Part shown: positions 1-25,209 of the stretch, piece after piece
Layout of the letters: each line of letters begins with the position of its first letter
How positions within the stretch are numbered: the stretch's first letter is position 1
NCBI RefSeq assembly: GCF_905115235.1
Contig: NC_051853.1
Coordinates: forward strand, 49,411,467-49,475,466
Length of the DNA: 64,000 nucleotides
Direction of reading: 5' to 3'
Source: Hermetia illucens
Lineage: Eukaryota; Arthropoda; Insecta; Diptera; Stratiomyidae
Notes under the pieces: generated by a model
Database searches by the model: none
Seen by the model: only the letters and a program-made list of their open reading frames with translations
What the model was told of the DNA's origin: nothing
Position numbers and translations under genes: made by a program

Positions 1-14051
<14,051 letters not shown>

Positions 14052-16226
14052 GTCTCACTTGGAACAACTAACTAACAGTCGACAAAGTACTACTGAAATC
14101 GGAGCTGGCACCTGCTGATATCAATGGCTAAACCAGAATGTTTAAACTTTGCTGGCATCAAGCTTTTTGTAGGCATCGAACATCTATGTACTGAACAATT
14201 TTTTGACCCGCTTGAAATCCATTGATAGATAACATGTAGAAATCCATAACACTCAAAACTAGTCATGAGTGAAAATTCAGTGATGGTTGTAAAGAGAGGT
14301 CATCACAAAATGGACAAGATTTATATTGAAATTTACCGATAAGAACTTAGACAAATTGTTATCAATGCACAAATATTTTTTCTTTAGGAGAGGAACTATT
14401 TATTGCTGAATCACATGTTAATTTACTCTAAATTCATATATTATTATTATTATATCACCCTATATTCATATGAACTTCGCTAATTTAAATTATCAACATT
14501 CGAGAAGGTTATGCAACAAGTATTTCGGCGCTTACATGAGTAGCGTAGATAATTTTTTATAAATGCTAGAGGCCTCGACCATTTCAAAAATTCTAACACC
14601 AGACAATTAAGCTGATAAAAGAACGGAGAAGACGAGCTAACAGCTGACACCCCTCAACCAGTAATCGTAAAGTAAATACATACACATAATCAGTATTGAG
14701 CCTTCATTTAAGAAGAAATGAAAATGTCGATATACCCATTAAGTTTTTAAACTAGAAGATTGCACGAGGTATGGGTTCATTGTCTTTACATATTTTAAAT
14801 TTCTGCCGCTGCTGTCACTGGTATTCCACAAAAGAGTCCTGGTGATACCGAGAGAGCTAAACTATCAGGAAACCTAGAAATCTGGTTGAACATTAATTGT
14901 CTAGCTAATTACCGGAAACAGCAACAATGGTGCATAGGCGTGGTTGACGCACTATGCCTCCACGTAGGGGTCAACATCAGCCATATTGCTCAATCCAATG
15001 CTAAATGCAGGAGGAGTGGTCAGGCAGCACACAGACTAAGGCTCCTTGTTCGCCAGTTCGAGAAGTGAATGAAAGTTATTGCTACCCAAAGTCTTCTTCT
15101 GTGTGTGATGATCATGGGAGTTCGAGATGGTCAAAATAAACATCCAAGTTTACTATTATAAACCAAAAGGATAGAGAATTTCGGTTCTTAGCTAAAATAC
15201 TGTGCTTTGAGAACCTCGGATCCTTAGTAATTTGCTCTAATAGCTCATTGCCGAAAAATCATGTATCTAAAGTTTCATTAAGACATGGCCTAAAACGTCC
15301 ATTTCCTACCCTGATATTAAATAGATTTATTTAAGTTTAATAAGTTCTTACGATAGTTCGGACGAAATAGAGATGAAGAGGATCCTCAAATCAAAAAATA
15401 ATTAAACGGTGCATTTTGATTTCGTTGGAGACTTTACTTACTGCAAATAGTATTAGAGACCACATACACAGATATGTATGAGTAGGTAATAATGCGAGGA
15501 ATTTTTCGCATATTGTGTATTTTATATTATATTCATCGATTTACAATAATGAAATCAATACCTTCATTTTTAATCGCGTTTTTCTCAAAACTATCTTTTT
15601 CAAATTTCAAAAACTCTACCTCCTAACTCCCGATCAACTTGGTTTTTTTTAGCGTATTTGACATATCTTTCTCCATAAAATGCCTTTGGCATGACAAAAT
15701 GTAATTTTGTCATGCCAAAAGCCATCAAACTTTTTGGGCAAAATTCAAAATAAGGGGGATTTTGTTAAAAATAATTATTTTTGTTTTACAATTATGGGTC
15801 ACTGTATGGACAATACTTTCTAGTTTAGCGAACTTTTTTATTTTTTTGATTTCACGTACGATAAAAATCATTGCAGTGGGGGAACTTTTTTTTAAGGCTC
15901 CGGGGATCGCAGATAGTTTGCTGGGGTTCAAATATTCTTTTACACATTACACATTATACATAGTGAAGTTTTAGAAAAAAACCCAAAAATATCGGAGTTT
16001 CATGACTAGCCGCAACACCCAACCGGTCAGCCGCGACGGTCAATGGCCAAGGCGGCCATAAGTGCGCATGAGCCCTAAGAAGTTAAAAAAATGTAAGAAA
16101 CGAAAAAATCTATTTTTTGTAATTTTTAATATAGATAGCACCTTAATTTCGTTAAAGTGCACGTTAGACGAAGTGAAAGACATACACTTACAATCGAAAG
16201 TAAAAACTGAAATTTTCACTAAACAA
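14052..16226. other. Fdh-A upstream region
   Basis: Holds the Fdh-A 5' UTR/promoter next to 14,052. A piece at about 14,925-14,970 (GCATAGGCGTGGTTGACGCA) recalls the LINE B 3' end. A perfect palindrome is listed separately at 15,685. The rest is unrecognised AT-rich DNA. Confidence 0.4.
15685..15719. repeat. Perfect 16-bp-arm palindrome
   Basis: TTTGGCATGACAAAAT, a GTA spacer, then its exact reverse complement ATTTTGTCATGCCAAA. It could be the middle of a small foldback element or the end of a degraded one. No gene nearby uses it as a terminator. Confidence 0.85.
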
Positions 16227-16673
16227 TAGAGATGCGCGAAACATCACTTTAAAAATTCATGTGATCTCATATCACCTTTTGAAAAAAATGATATTACAAA
16301 GTAATATCACTAACACCACCTTGCATTAACATCAAATATGAACACTCGAAGCAAATATTACTTACCACTAAAGTGATTTGCCATGCATTTATTACATTCA
16401 TAGCGGCACAGTCGTCTCAGCCACTTGTACTAGGAAATATTATATAGACCAACACCATGCACACGTCAATAAGCAGCCGACATTCTTTACCAAGCGATAA
16501 CATTAAAAATTAATTACATAAAGCCAAGAATCTGCATACCCATATTCACATGCACCCGAAATCATTGAGCGTTGATATTAGGTAATGTTTTAAAACGTTA
16601 CGTATTACAGAAGTAATATCACCATTACTTTTGTCATGTGGTTTTGTTAGGGTTTATCTTCAGTCGATCTCTA
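16227..16673. mobile_element. Possible hAT-type MITE
   Basis: Starts TAGAGATGCGCGAAACATCAC-like and ends ...CGATCTCTA, so both ends begin TAGAGAT when read inwards, which recalls hAT termini. Inside, GATATTAC-AAA-GTAATATC is a small palindrome and TAATATCAC recurs. I could not find the expected 8-bp duplication, so this is tentative. Confidence 0.3.
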
Positions 16674-16679
16674 CTTACC

Positions 16680-18545
16680 TTTCTTTCCAAAACCAGAGCC
16701 TTTTGACCAGGGTCCATGACCAGGTGACAGAGTAAAAAGAGGCCATCACCCTCCGGACAAGCCAGCATAAAGAACGACACCGATAACAAAAAGAAATAAT
16801 ATCAGTAATTAGATGCAACCCTGACAACCTCCACTTTGAACTTCAAAATCCTCTAGGAATTTACCTGGGTGCAGCACGTGACATGCACCATCATATGTCG
16901 CGCTGATAATAGCTATTAATTTTCCCAGAATGCCCCTCCTGCGTAGAGCATGCCAGATATACTACCTGTTCACGCTATCTAAACCTTTCTCGAAAACGAT
17001 GGTAAATCTAAACTCCGTGCACTGTTCCAAAATGATCCGCTCGATGTTGATATGGTCAATGCAAGACGATCCGAAGCGGAACCCAACCTGCTCTCGGTCG
17101 ATCAAGCTCTCCACATGTTCTTTAATGCCTTCCAGGATTATTATAGCTAATTTATTTGCGGCGTAAGGGAACACGCAGTTACGCCTCCAATTGTCACACT
17201 CAAAACGGATGCACTCTTGGGAATCTTAATTAAAAACGCCTTCTTTCATTGATGAGCGAAATAATTTTTTTTGTGCTTGCAGGAACAGTCCGTATCTGCA
17301 TGCTACAATGACTAGCCATTTCATGCACAAGAGGAGGATCCTCAGCGGATGTGATATTGTTAAGAACTCTGGTGAAACCTCATCAGTTGCTCGTCATCGT
17401 GGTTGAGGAGTCGACCGTAAGCGCCCTTCACAGAACCCTCAAAAGGTTTGCGACCGAATGCAGGCTCTTTCGTAATGCGGTGTACACTTTGTGCTTCACT
17501 GACGAGCGCCAGAAACTTCTCGGGATTTTACTCGGTATCGGAGATCGAGCGTGTCGCTTCCGCCTTCACTCACAGCGACCAATAGTCTTCGGGACATGGC
17601 CAGCGACCTGCGTAGCACCCGAATGTGTTTTATGGCGGCCCAATGCTCATCGATATTCCTAGGCAATTTACTCAGTGAATCTGCGGTCCGATAAGCATTC
17701 TCAAGCGACAGCTGGACGATACAAGCGATCGATGTTGAACTTGAGGGGTCACAGCTTTCCAATTCTGCGAGAAGTGGCTGACGAAACACGCAAGCAGTTA
17801 TGCACCCTTTCCAGACAGATGTCAGCGGATCTTTTGTTACACACATTTTAGGAGACAGCTCCTAAATCTACTGCTGATCGCAAACTAGACGATCTGATTG
17901 CTCGTGTGATATCGGTTAGCTGAAACGCAATTGACCTTATAGCAGGCTCTGTGCGCAAACAAAGTGTCACCAATGACGAGGCGGTGGAAGCTGCAGAAAA
18001 TCCACAAACCTCCCACCATTATTGTTACAGTCGCCAAAACTGTGCTTCCCCTTCACACGTCCGAGCAAAGTTTTGTCGGAGTTCACCTGGGCATTCAGAT
18101 TATCCATCACGATCACAATGTCACTTTTAAGAAGCCTCTCTTGAACTTCGTGTAATTGCTCGTACAAAGCATACTTCTCCACTATATCAGAAGTCTCCGT
18201 TGGTGCTAAGAGAAAGCGCCTTGCGACACCGGATTCGCATCTGCTATCACTCGGTTTTCCAGAGCACAAAAGCACATTTTCATAAGTATCGCAAGAGGGA
18301 GATGAGTGCTCCCTAGATTCCCACCATATTACTTCGCTTAGGACCAGAACATCCAGCTTATATCGTTGGAATTACCACTGGAATTGCAAAAAGCGAGCAT
18401 TCTGAAGACCTTCGCTACCATTTTCGAGGAGAATGCGCACATTCCAAGACTCCAAACATTCTTCGTTTTCGATACGCAAAGGTAAAAGCGTGAGGTCAGT
18501 CGTTATCCGTGGCATTATTGAAAATTCGGTAGCAGTAAAATTTTA
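16680..18545 (-). mobile_element. LINE B copy, minus strand, degraded
   Basis: Non-LTR retrotransposon remnant. At about 17,967-18,275 the minus strand encodes an endonuclease (EEP) segment with DIVIVMDNLNAQVNSDKTLL and HSFGDCNNNGGRFVDF. At 16,962-17,174 it encodes part of the reverse transcriptase with DREQVGFRFGSSCIDHIN and an EKGLDSVNR block (usually EKAFDSVNR). Frames are broken in several places. Confidence 0.75.
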
Positions 18546-18680
18546 AAATCTGCAGATTGCTAGCCCATAAATTTCTATCCCTTTTAGTCACCTCTCACGA
18601 CAAGCTTTGAATGTATTCTTAGGCCCCAAATCACAGCCAGATGCTTTGAAGTGTTAAACAATTGCAATTTTATATTGAAA

Positions 18681-18968
18681 TAATAATAATAATAATCGTT
18701 GGCACAACAATCCATGTTGGATCAGGGCCTTGAAGTGTGTTAGAGCACTTCATTCAAGACCGTAACGGTACACTAGGAGGCAATGTGGTCAGCATTGCGC
18801 TCGCCCGAGATTATTATCCTGATTTGACTCAGGTACTCATTCACAGCTGAGTCGACTGGTATCCGACGTCAAATCACGATACAAATTCCACTGCCACCAG
18901 TGAGATTTGAACCGCGGCCTTCCGTACGACAACCTTGCGCTCTAACCACTCAGCTATCCGGACACCAC
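18681..18968 (-). mobile_element. tRNA-derived SINE, full-length copy 3
   Basis: Best-preserved copy: tRNA-like head (TAGCTGAGTGG and GGTTCAAATC, minus strand), body and TAA-rich tail. It is flanked by a perfect 10-bp target-site duplication TATATTGAAA at 18671-18680 and 18969-18978. Confidence 0.93.
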
Positions 18969-19557
18969 TATATTGAAAGGTTTGCAAAAACCGCCAATTC
19001 TCTCCCTCCCACTTCTCTCACCTGTTCTTGCGGATGGTTACCAAATTCCAACATTCTTGCGTCTGCGGAAAATACAAAAAAATTCATAGGGTAAGCAAAT
19101 AGAGACGTTTCTTCTCTTGTCATTAATCTGATATTGTGAGTTGTGTTCACATCACAATCTTCCTTTCTTCCGCTCTTCCTGGGAGAGGTGGAATAGAATA
19201 TTGTAGCAGGCCAGGTTTAGCCTATAGATATTTCTCCTTTGCGGCTGGAATCTCCTTTTTCAGAGCAGTTTACTTCCGAGTTTACTGGAATATTAGCCAA
19301 CAGTGCCATCGACTGTCCAGCAGTAGTTGGATTTCCAATTCCTCTCATTGTAGGAGTTACTGTATTCTCTTTTCTGATTAATCGCGCCGTAGACACTATG
19401 TGCAATCTTTCCACTGAAGTGGAGAGTATGACTTGCACAGATTTCTCCACAGGGGAACATAAATGTGGTGAGGTCTGCAAAATTTGAGCCTCGGCCGCGA
19501 CTTGATTACTCCAAGTCGAAGTTGGTTTCGAAATCTGTGACTGCTTACCACTTACTT

Positions 19558-19726
19558 CATCATCATCATCAACGGCGCAACACCCGGTATCCGGTCTAGG
19601 CCTGCCTTAATAAGGAACTCCCGGTTTTGCGCTGAAGTCCACCAATTCGATATCCCTAAAAGCTGTCTGGCGCCCTGGCCTACGCCATCGCTCCATCTTA
19701 GGCAGGGTCTGCCTCGTTTTCTTTTT
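19558..19726 (-). mobile_element. LINE A, short 5'-truncated insertion with target-site duplication
   Basis: Only the 3' 169 bp of LINE A, ending on the minus strand in GTTGCGCCGTTGATGATGATG. It is flanked by a perfect 10-bp duplication CCACTTACTT at 19548-19557 and 19727-19736, which fixes the exact 3' end of LINE A as a GAT/ATG repeat tail. Confidence 0.9.
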
Positions 19727-19929
19727 CCACTTACTTGGAAGGTTAAAATCAGTAGTATCCATATTAAAGTGTTTTGGACACTCTTAATGTAGAAGCTACT
19801 TTCGTTACTTTCCTTACGGTTTTTTTGATTAGCATTGACCTGGTGGTTGTTCATTGCTCCAGAGAGTCAGTCAGTCAGTATATTGTTACATAAGTTTCAT
19901 AAAAGTAATTCCTTTGTTTTCTACAGTTT

Positions 19930-21042
19930 TTAAGTAAAACTATTCAAAGTTTGCAGTTTAACTATAGATTTATTGTTGTCTTAAGAATTGCGGGCACGTG
20001 TTTCGGATACAACATGTGTCCTTCTTCAGTGCTGGCTTTGTAACAATTATTATTAATCATTAAACAAGTCGGAATACCGAAAGCTCGTGCTTCGGGTATT
20101 AAGGTTTTGTGTTCATCTTATGTAAGAAACTTCAACGGATATTTTTCTATCTGTATAAAGCTACAAATCCAAAATATTCCTTCATCATTCATTCGTTCAT
20201 TCTTTTCCAAACTTCAAGATATACGTACATATTACAGCCATAGATATTATACTCACACTAAACAAACAAACTGTCTATTTCCGAATACTGTACATATATA
20301 TGCACCTATAGAAATTTATCGTACCCATATTTCCGATTTACTTTGTGCAGAAAAGCATACATATTTACATATATATCATATTAAATACGGCAGGTTTTAT
20401 GTATAAATATACCTTCTGAATTAGACACTACCCGTAAACTTCATTAGCACGCATATACAATATACCTACATACACACATGTCTGTTTGGAGTATGCATTT
20501 TGAGGCCCAGATTTAGTAGAGATGTGCCACTGTGATTTTTTTCAAATTTTTCGGTTGGGTAGGTTCTGAGAACGAGACCGTTTACACTTTTTGATGGTAA
20601 TATTTTGCGCTCTCACTCCTCTATGTTTCAACCGATATCAAACATGGAACCAGTTTCGAAAATTACTAATTGAGCCCTTTCATTTGATACCCCACATGAC
20701 CACATTTTATGAAAAAAAATTTCCATCCTCCATTCACATGTATGGGGAGTCCTCTCTTAAACTTAACACAAAATGGCGCCACTTACTGCGTGTAAAGGGA
20801 ACAGCAGATCACATGCTCTTACCAATTTGTGACACAATTGGTCAAGCCATTTTCGAATAAATCGGGTGTGACCGGCACACAGACAGACATCGACTCGATT
20901 CTAATAAGGTTTTGTTTCACACAAAACCTTAAAAACCAGCACTGAAGGGCACATGTTGTGTCCGAAACACGTGTCTACAATTTTTAAAAAACAATAAATC
21001 TATAGTTGAACTGGAAACTTTTCCTTTGACTGGTTTTACTTA
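19930..21042. mobile_element. Inverted-repeat element with hammerhead-like cores, interrupted by family C
   Basis: About 110-bp arms (19930-20040 and 20935-21042) are inverted copies of each other at roughly 80% identity, sharing ACTATAGATTTATTGTT-like, CACGTGTTTCGGA and CAACATGTG blocks. Reading outward from the centre, each arm contains CTGAAG..., a GG(A/G)CACA-TGT-TGTRTCC stem and GAAACACGTG, the layout of a hammerhead ribozyme core. Penelope-like elements are known to carry hammerheads in their terminal repeats, so a Penelope-derived foldback is the favoured reading. The loop is occupied by a family C copy. Confidence 0.6.
20064..20932 (+). mobile_element. Non-autonomous element family C, copy 3, best preserved
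   Basis: Starts with a small hairpin (ATACCGAAAGC-TCGT-GCTTCGGGTAT). TTAAGGTTTTGTGT at 20099-20112 is exactly inverted as ACACAAAACCTTAA at 20919-20932. The 3' end is itself a hairpin (AAGGTTTTGT...ACAAAACCTT). No open reading frame of note. This structure is reminiscent of non-autonomous Helentron/DINE-1 elements, but classification is tentative. Confidence 0.65.
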
Positions 21043-21671
21043 ATTCTTACATAATATATAATAATATTTTTTTATTTACATGTTATTTGGTTTACTTTGC
21101 CAAAACGCGTTTCTCCTAACATTTTTATGAAAACTCAGCTCACTTTGGGTTCAGTATAAGGGTTAAAAAGGCTCCCCCATAAATGTCTACTTTTCTCACA
21201 TTTTACAACCTTCATCATCAAAGGCTCCAACCCAACATTTCCCCGACAAAAAATTCCAGACATCACTATCAGCTGTTTTTTACCACCGTCAAGTCTGTCA
21301 AGCCCAGCGCCAAGCACGTCACCGCGACCCCGGCAACCAAAAACTACGTAACCCAAACAATCGAAAGGGAACTTTAAACTTTGTTGCTGCAGCTGAGGGT
21401 GGTGAGTGGTGCGATAACGGGATGAGTCGATCCAACTAGCTGCGCTCCGCCATCGATGTTGACCTTTGAAAACGAGTTGAGATTACTCTTATCGGCGGCG
21501 AAATTCGAGCGGACCACGTCCAAGAGTATCACATCCCAGTGAAATGACCGCAGCCGGTAGTACCGCTTGCTCCGGTTCCCTTGTCAAAAATTTGATTCCG
21601 CGTATTCGTTGAATGCCTTTGTTCGGTGCTTGTTGTCCGTGTCAGTGATTTTGGTATAAAGGATAGCGACA
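21043..21671. promoter_or_regulatory. Seipin upstream region
   Basis: Contains the Seipin 5' UTR and promoter. The half next to the ATG is GC-richer than its surroundings. About 21,205-21,310 looks like a diverged LINE A tail (GAAGGTTG, TTCCAGACATC). No clear TATA box was seen; TATAAA at 21654 is too near the ATG. Confidence 0.4.
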
Positions 21672-23239
21672 ATGACTTTCATTGACTTCGTCCTGAACGT
21701 GATGGACCCCTTCGGGGTGATCCGCAACCGAATCCTCAAGCCGTTTTTCGAGTTTTCCCTGTCGATATACGACCATTACCGCAGCAGAACCAAGGAAGGC
21801 GTTCTAACAATTCGTGATTTGATATTTCGAATGGCCATCGTCGCCTTGGCAATCGCAATCATTATCTGGACAGCAGTTTTCATGTATGTCGCGTTCTATT
21901 ACACCCACATGCCGGCAATTGCGCACACCCGTCCAGTGAACATGCAATTCGAGTAAGTAATTAATTTAGAAGGTATTATTGTATGCGAAAATGGGTGCCA
22001 AATCATTTTGCGAAATTGCCAGTGGAGCGCCGGAGCTCCATTTATATTTGCTTGTGTGGCAGACTGTTCTCCGGAGTAGGGAGCGATGTTGATTGACGCC
22101 CACAGGTTGGAAGTTGCTTATGCATTGATTTAACGACCACATATTATGGTCCCCATTTGCATATAACGTTTTTCACATATTCGATTTAAACTGTCCTGGC
22201 CGAATTTTAAGGAGTCGTGTCGCATACCCCATACTAGATCATCGAGCCATTTTCCTATTTACTAACAATTTTTTCCTAAAGGACATGCTCATACGACACC
22301 AGTGGCCTATGCTCGTTCCCGCATGCTCATGTTTCGCTAACGAAAAAGCAGCAGCTTCTGATGGTCGGCCAGTCGTACCGGATTTTCGTTTACATCGACA
22401 TGCCTGAATCCCCCCAAAATCAAAAGCTGGGTGAGTCTTAATGTCTTTTGCACCAATTACCGAAAATGAATCAACAAGTTGTTTCCGAAGGAATGTTCCT
22501 GGTGTGTGCTGACCTTCGTGACGCCAGTTCTAAACTTCGCGGACATTCCTGTCGATCGGCCATGCTGCGCTACAAATCGCCGCTCCTACAACAAATTTCC
22601 ACTTGGCTTCTGAGCCCACTCTTGATACTGGGCTTACGCGAAGAATATCAGAACATTCCAGTAGAATTGTTCTCGAATTACAACGAAGAACAGTTGCACC
22701 CCGTAACTGATGTCTACATCGAGGTGCAGTCAAAGGCGATTCAGTTCTATTCCGTCTCATTGCATATCATTGCCGACTTCACAGGACTCCGCTATGTCAT
22801 GTTCCATTGGCCAACTGTATCTGCTATCATTGGTAAGTTTGTCTTCAAAACCTTCCCATTTTCATCAATTAACTAACGGCTTTACCCCTTCCTTACGTCT
22901 CCACCAACAGGTATCAGTTCGAACCTCTTCTTCATTTTGATGATCTTTCTACTAAGCTGGTATCACTGGTCTGATACCAAGTGGATTGTAGATGCCCGCG
23001 AACATTACCAAAAGTTCCGTAAAACAAAATCCGATCTTTCGACAACCACCATCGACGATAGCAACAACATCCTGGACGATGATGATTTGAGTATCTTAGA
23101 GGAGAAATCTTCGAACAAATCGGATGATATTGAAGAAGTGAGCGGAGCGAGTGGAGTGGAAGGCGGTGGCGAGGAGGAGGAAGTCGAAAGTGCCGAGATT
23201 AGACAGAGGAAGTTAACGCAGACTGAGTATGGATTTTAA
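21672..23239 (+). CDS. Seipin: Seipin (lipid-droplet biogenesis protein)
   Basis: ER membrane protein that marks and shapes lipid-droplet assembly sites. Exons: 21672-21952, 22282-22430, 22491-22832 and 22911-23239 (TAA), with consistent phases and GT-AG sites; product 366 aa, close to Drosophila seipin. A first membrane helix spans about residues 51-77 (MAIVALAIAIIIW onward). The lumenal domain follows (ETCSYDTSGLCSFPHAHVSL and on through YQNIPVELFSNY). A second helix near residues 255-275 (NLFFILMIFLLSWYHW) leads to a cytosolic tail rich in Ser and Glu. Introns are small (329, 60 and 78 bp). AATAAA at 23712-23717 is a likely polyadenylation signal, giving a 3' UTR of roughly 0.5 kb. It lies between the two Fdh paralogues on the opposite strand. 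Confidence 0.96.
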
Positions 23240-25205
23240 ATCTAGTGATCTAAGACACGAATTATATTTTTCCTAAAGATTGTGCTTGAGTAGCGAACCA
23301 AAGGTAACTTTAGTACTAATTTATATCTAAAATTTAGTTTTACAAGAAATAACTGCAATTCAATTGCTGGCAGCTCTGCATGCAGCTCCTGCAGAACAAA
23401 AAATCACTTTCAGCAATAACATCTCGCTCTATCCAAAAGAAAGATTTAAACCCTAAGATGGTCTTTTAATTTAAGTTTTTTGCCATGAATGTTTTTGATA
23501 TTTTTACATGAATATGTTAATCTCTCTAGTGTAAGTTTACATTCTGCCGCTTCTTATTTAACCTCCACACCTAGAACTTTGCATGGAAATATACACAAAA
23601 ATGTGGGCCAATGCCTACTTTAGAGGTGGAGCCAACTACTTCTTACTAAGTGTTTTTGATAGGATTCTTGGTTTATGATGTGCATCTTTGTGATTACTCG
23701 AACTCCGAGAAAATAAAAGTAGTAACGTGTAAATACGTTGTTTTACTACCATCAAATTGAATTATGATTTTCCTATGTATCCCAATACCGAAACGAAGGC
23801 AAGTCTACGGTATATGCCATTGGCGAATTGGAAATAATATGTAACATTTGGCTTGGTCAAAGGACACATGACCTAACGAAGCGAATAACGATGACCAAAG
23901 CCTTATCGACTTCGCCGGCAGTAAAAGCATAGTTTAGTTGGCTACTTGCCTGCTTGGAACCCAATAGCCAGACAAACACCACATTCTCGTCGATACTCTC
24001 CTCGGTGCGAATTGCATCAAGTCACTTCTTTTTTCTATCAAGCAAAGCCTGGCGGCCAAATGGCAGTATAGGTTCCAGGGCGAAAACATGGATTTGTACC
24101 TACAATGGATCTTCACATGGTGATCGGATGGTTCTTTCTAAACGAAAAGCTATAAAATGAGAAAGATGGAGGTGAGTATAGCGCGCGAAGCCATAAAAGG
24201 AGCCTCGGAGTAAATGAACCCGGCAACGGAAACGGACAAACAATTTACTCATTTTCTACGTACGCAACAACTGTGACCCCACGTTAGGCGCCAACGCTAT
24301 TACGATGAGAGTCCAGCATTGCATCACCTTGACACCGGTTTGGTGACCTGTCAAACAACCAAACTCCCCTAGCAGGTTTGCCAATCGTGGACACTGACTG
24401 CGCGAGATAATATAAGGAACCAGACAGCTGGAGCTAACCCGAATGCTAGCAGTTCGGCGAGATGAGGGCCGAGGTTCTTGGTTAATTGTTTAATTTTATC
24501 AGATTTCAATGAAAATTCGATCGGCGGGTTCCACTTGTTCGCTATTTGTAACATGAATGGGTCGCCCACCACTGCCTTCAATAGTTAGTGATAATGAGTT
24601 CTTAGTTCGGCAGCCTTCGGCCGGAAATTAGCAAACACTCTCTATGATTTGCTTCCTGACAAACAAATTAGTCAAAAGTTCCGACAAATTCAATTCTTCC
24701 GGCTAATCGGCTTAGTTGTTTATCAGATTTACTGCACAGTTAGCTGCACTGCACTATTAAACGGTTTGACCCTGGTTGACAAGCGAAAAACAGACAAAAA
24801 ATTCAGACCGAGACCGCGACATGGTGTTCACGAACACTTTACAACACTCGTTCTTCCATTTCTCTTCTTCTCCTCTCCAGCCCTGTATGGCGACAAAGGA
24901 GAAAAAGGCAGCCACAACAGTAAATTTCCCGAAGCTTGAAAACTCGAATTTGAAATATCCAAACCTCGAAAGTGGCTAGAAAAATTATATCGACATAACA
25001 AACACGCGCTTCCTGTTCATCAAAGTAGCTGATGTAACAGGATTACAAAAGATGCGCTGGACAGGGACCAGTTTCCTGAAGAAGAGCCACTACACCATAT
25101 ACTATAGGGGCCATCCTGTAAACCATATACTCGAAGTAGGTTTTTTAGTCAGCCAAAAAATGAAACCTGCTGCTGTCGGTTTTGAAAACATGAGCGAAAA
25201 GTATT
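23240..25205. other. Seipin 3' UTR and intergenic DNA
   Basis: The 3' UTR probably ends after AATAAA at 23712-23717. From about 23,740 to 25,205 nothing was recognised, although the stretch is less AT-rich than the introns and may hold unnamed repeats. Confidence 0.4.
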
Positions 25206-25209
25206 GCAT

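Noticed and set aside
18900-18962. tRNA gene on the minus strand (good box A and box B).
   Set aside because: It is the head of a SINE with body, repeat tail and exact target duplications, and the head does not close into a full cloverleaf.
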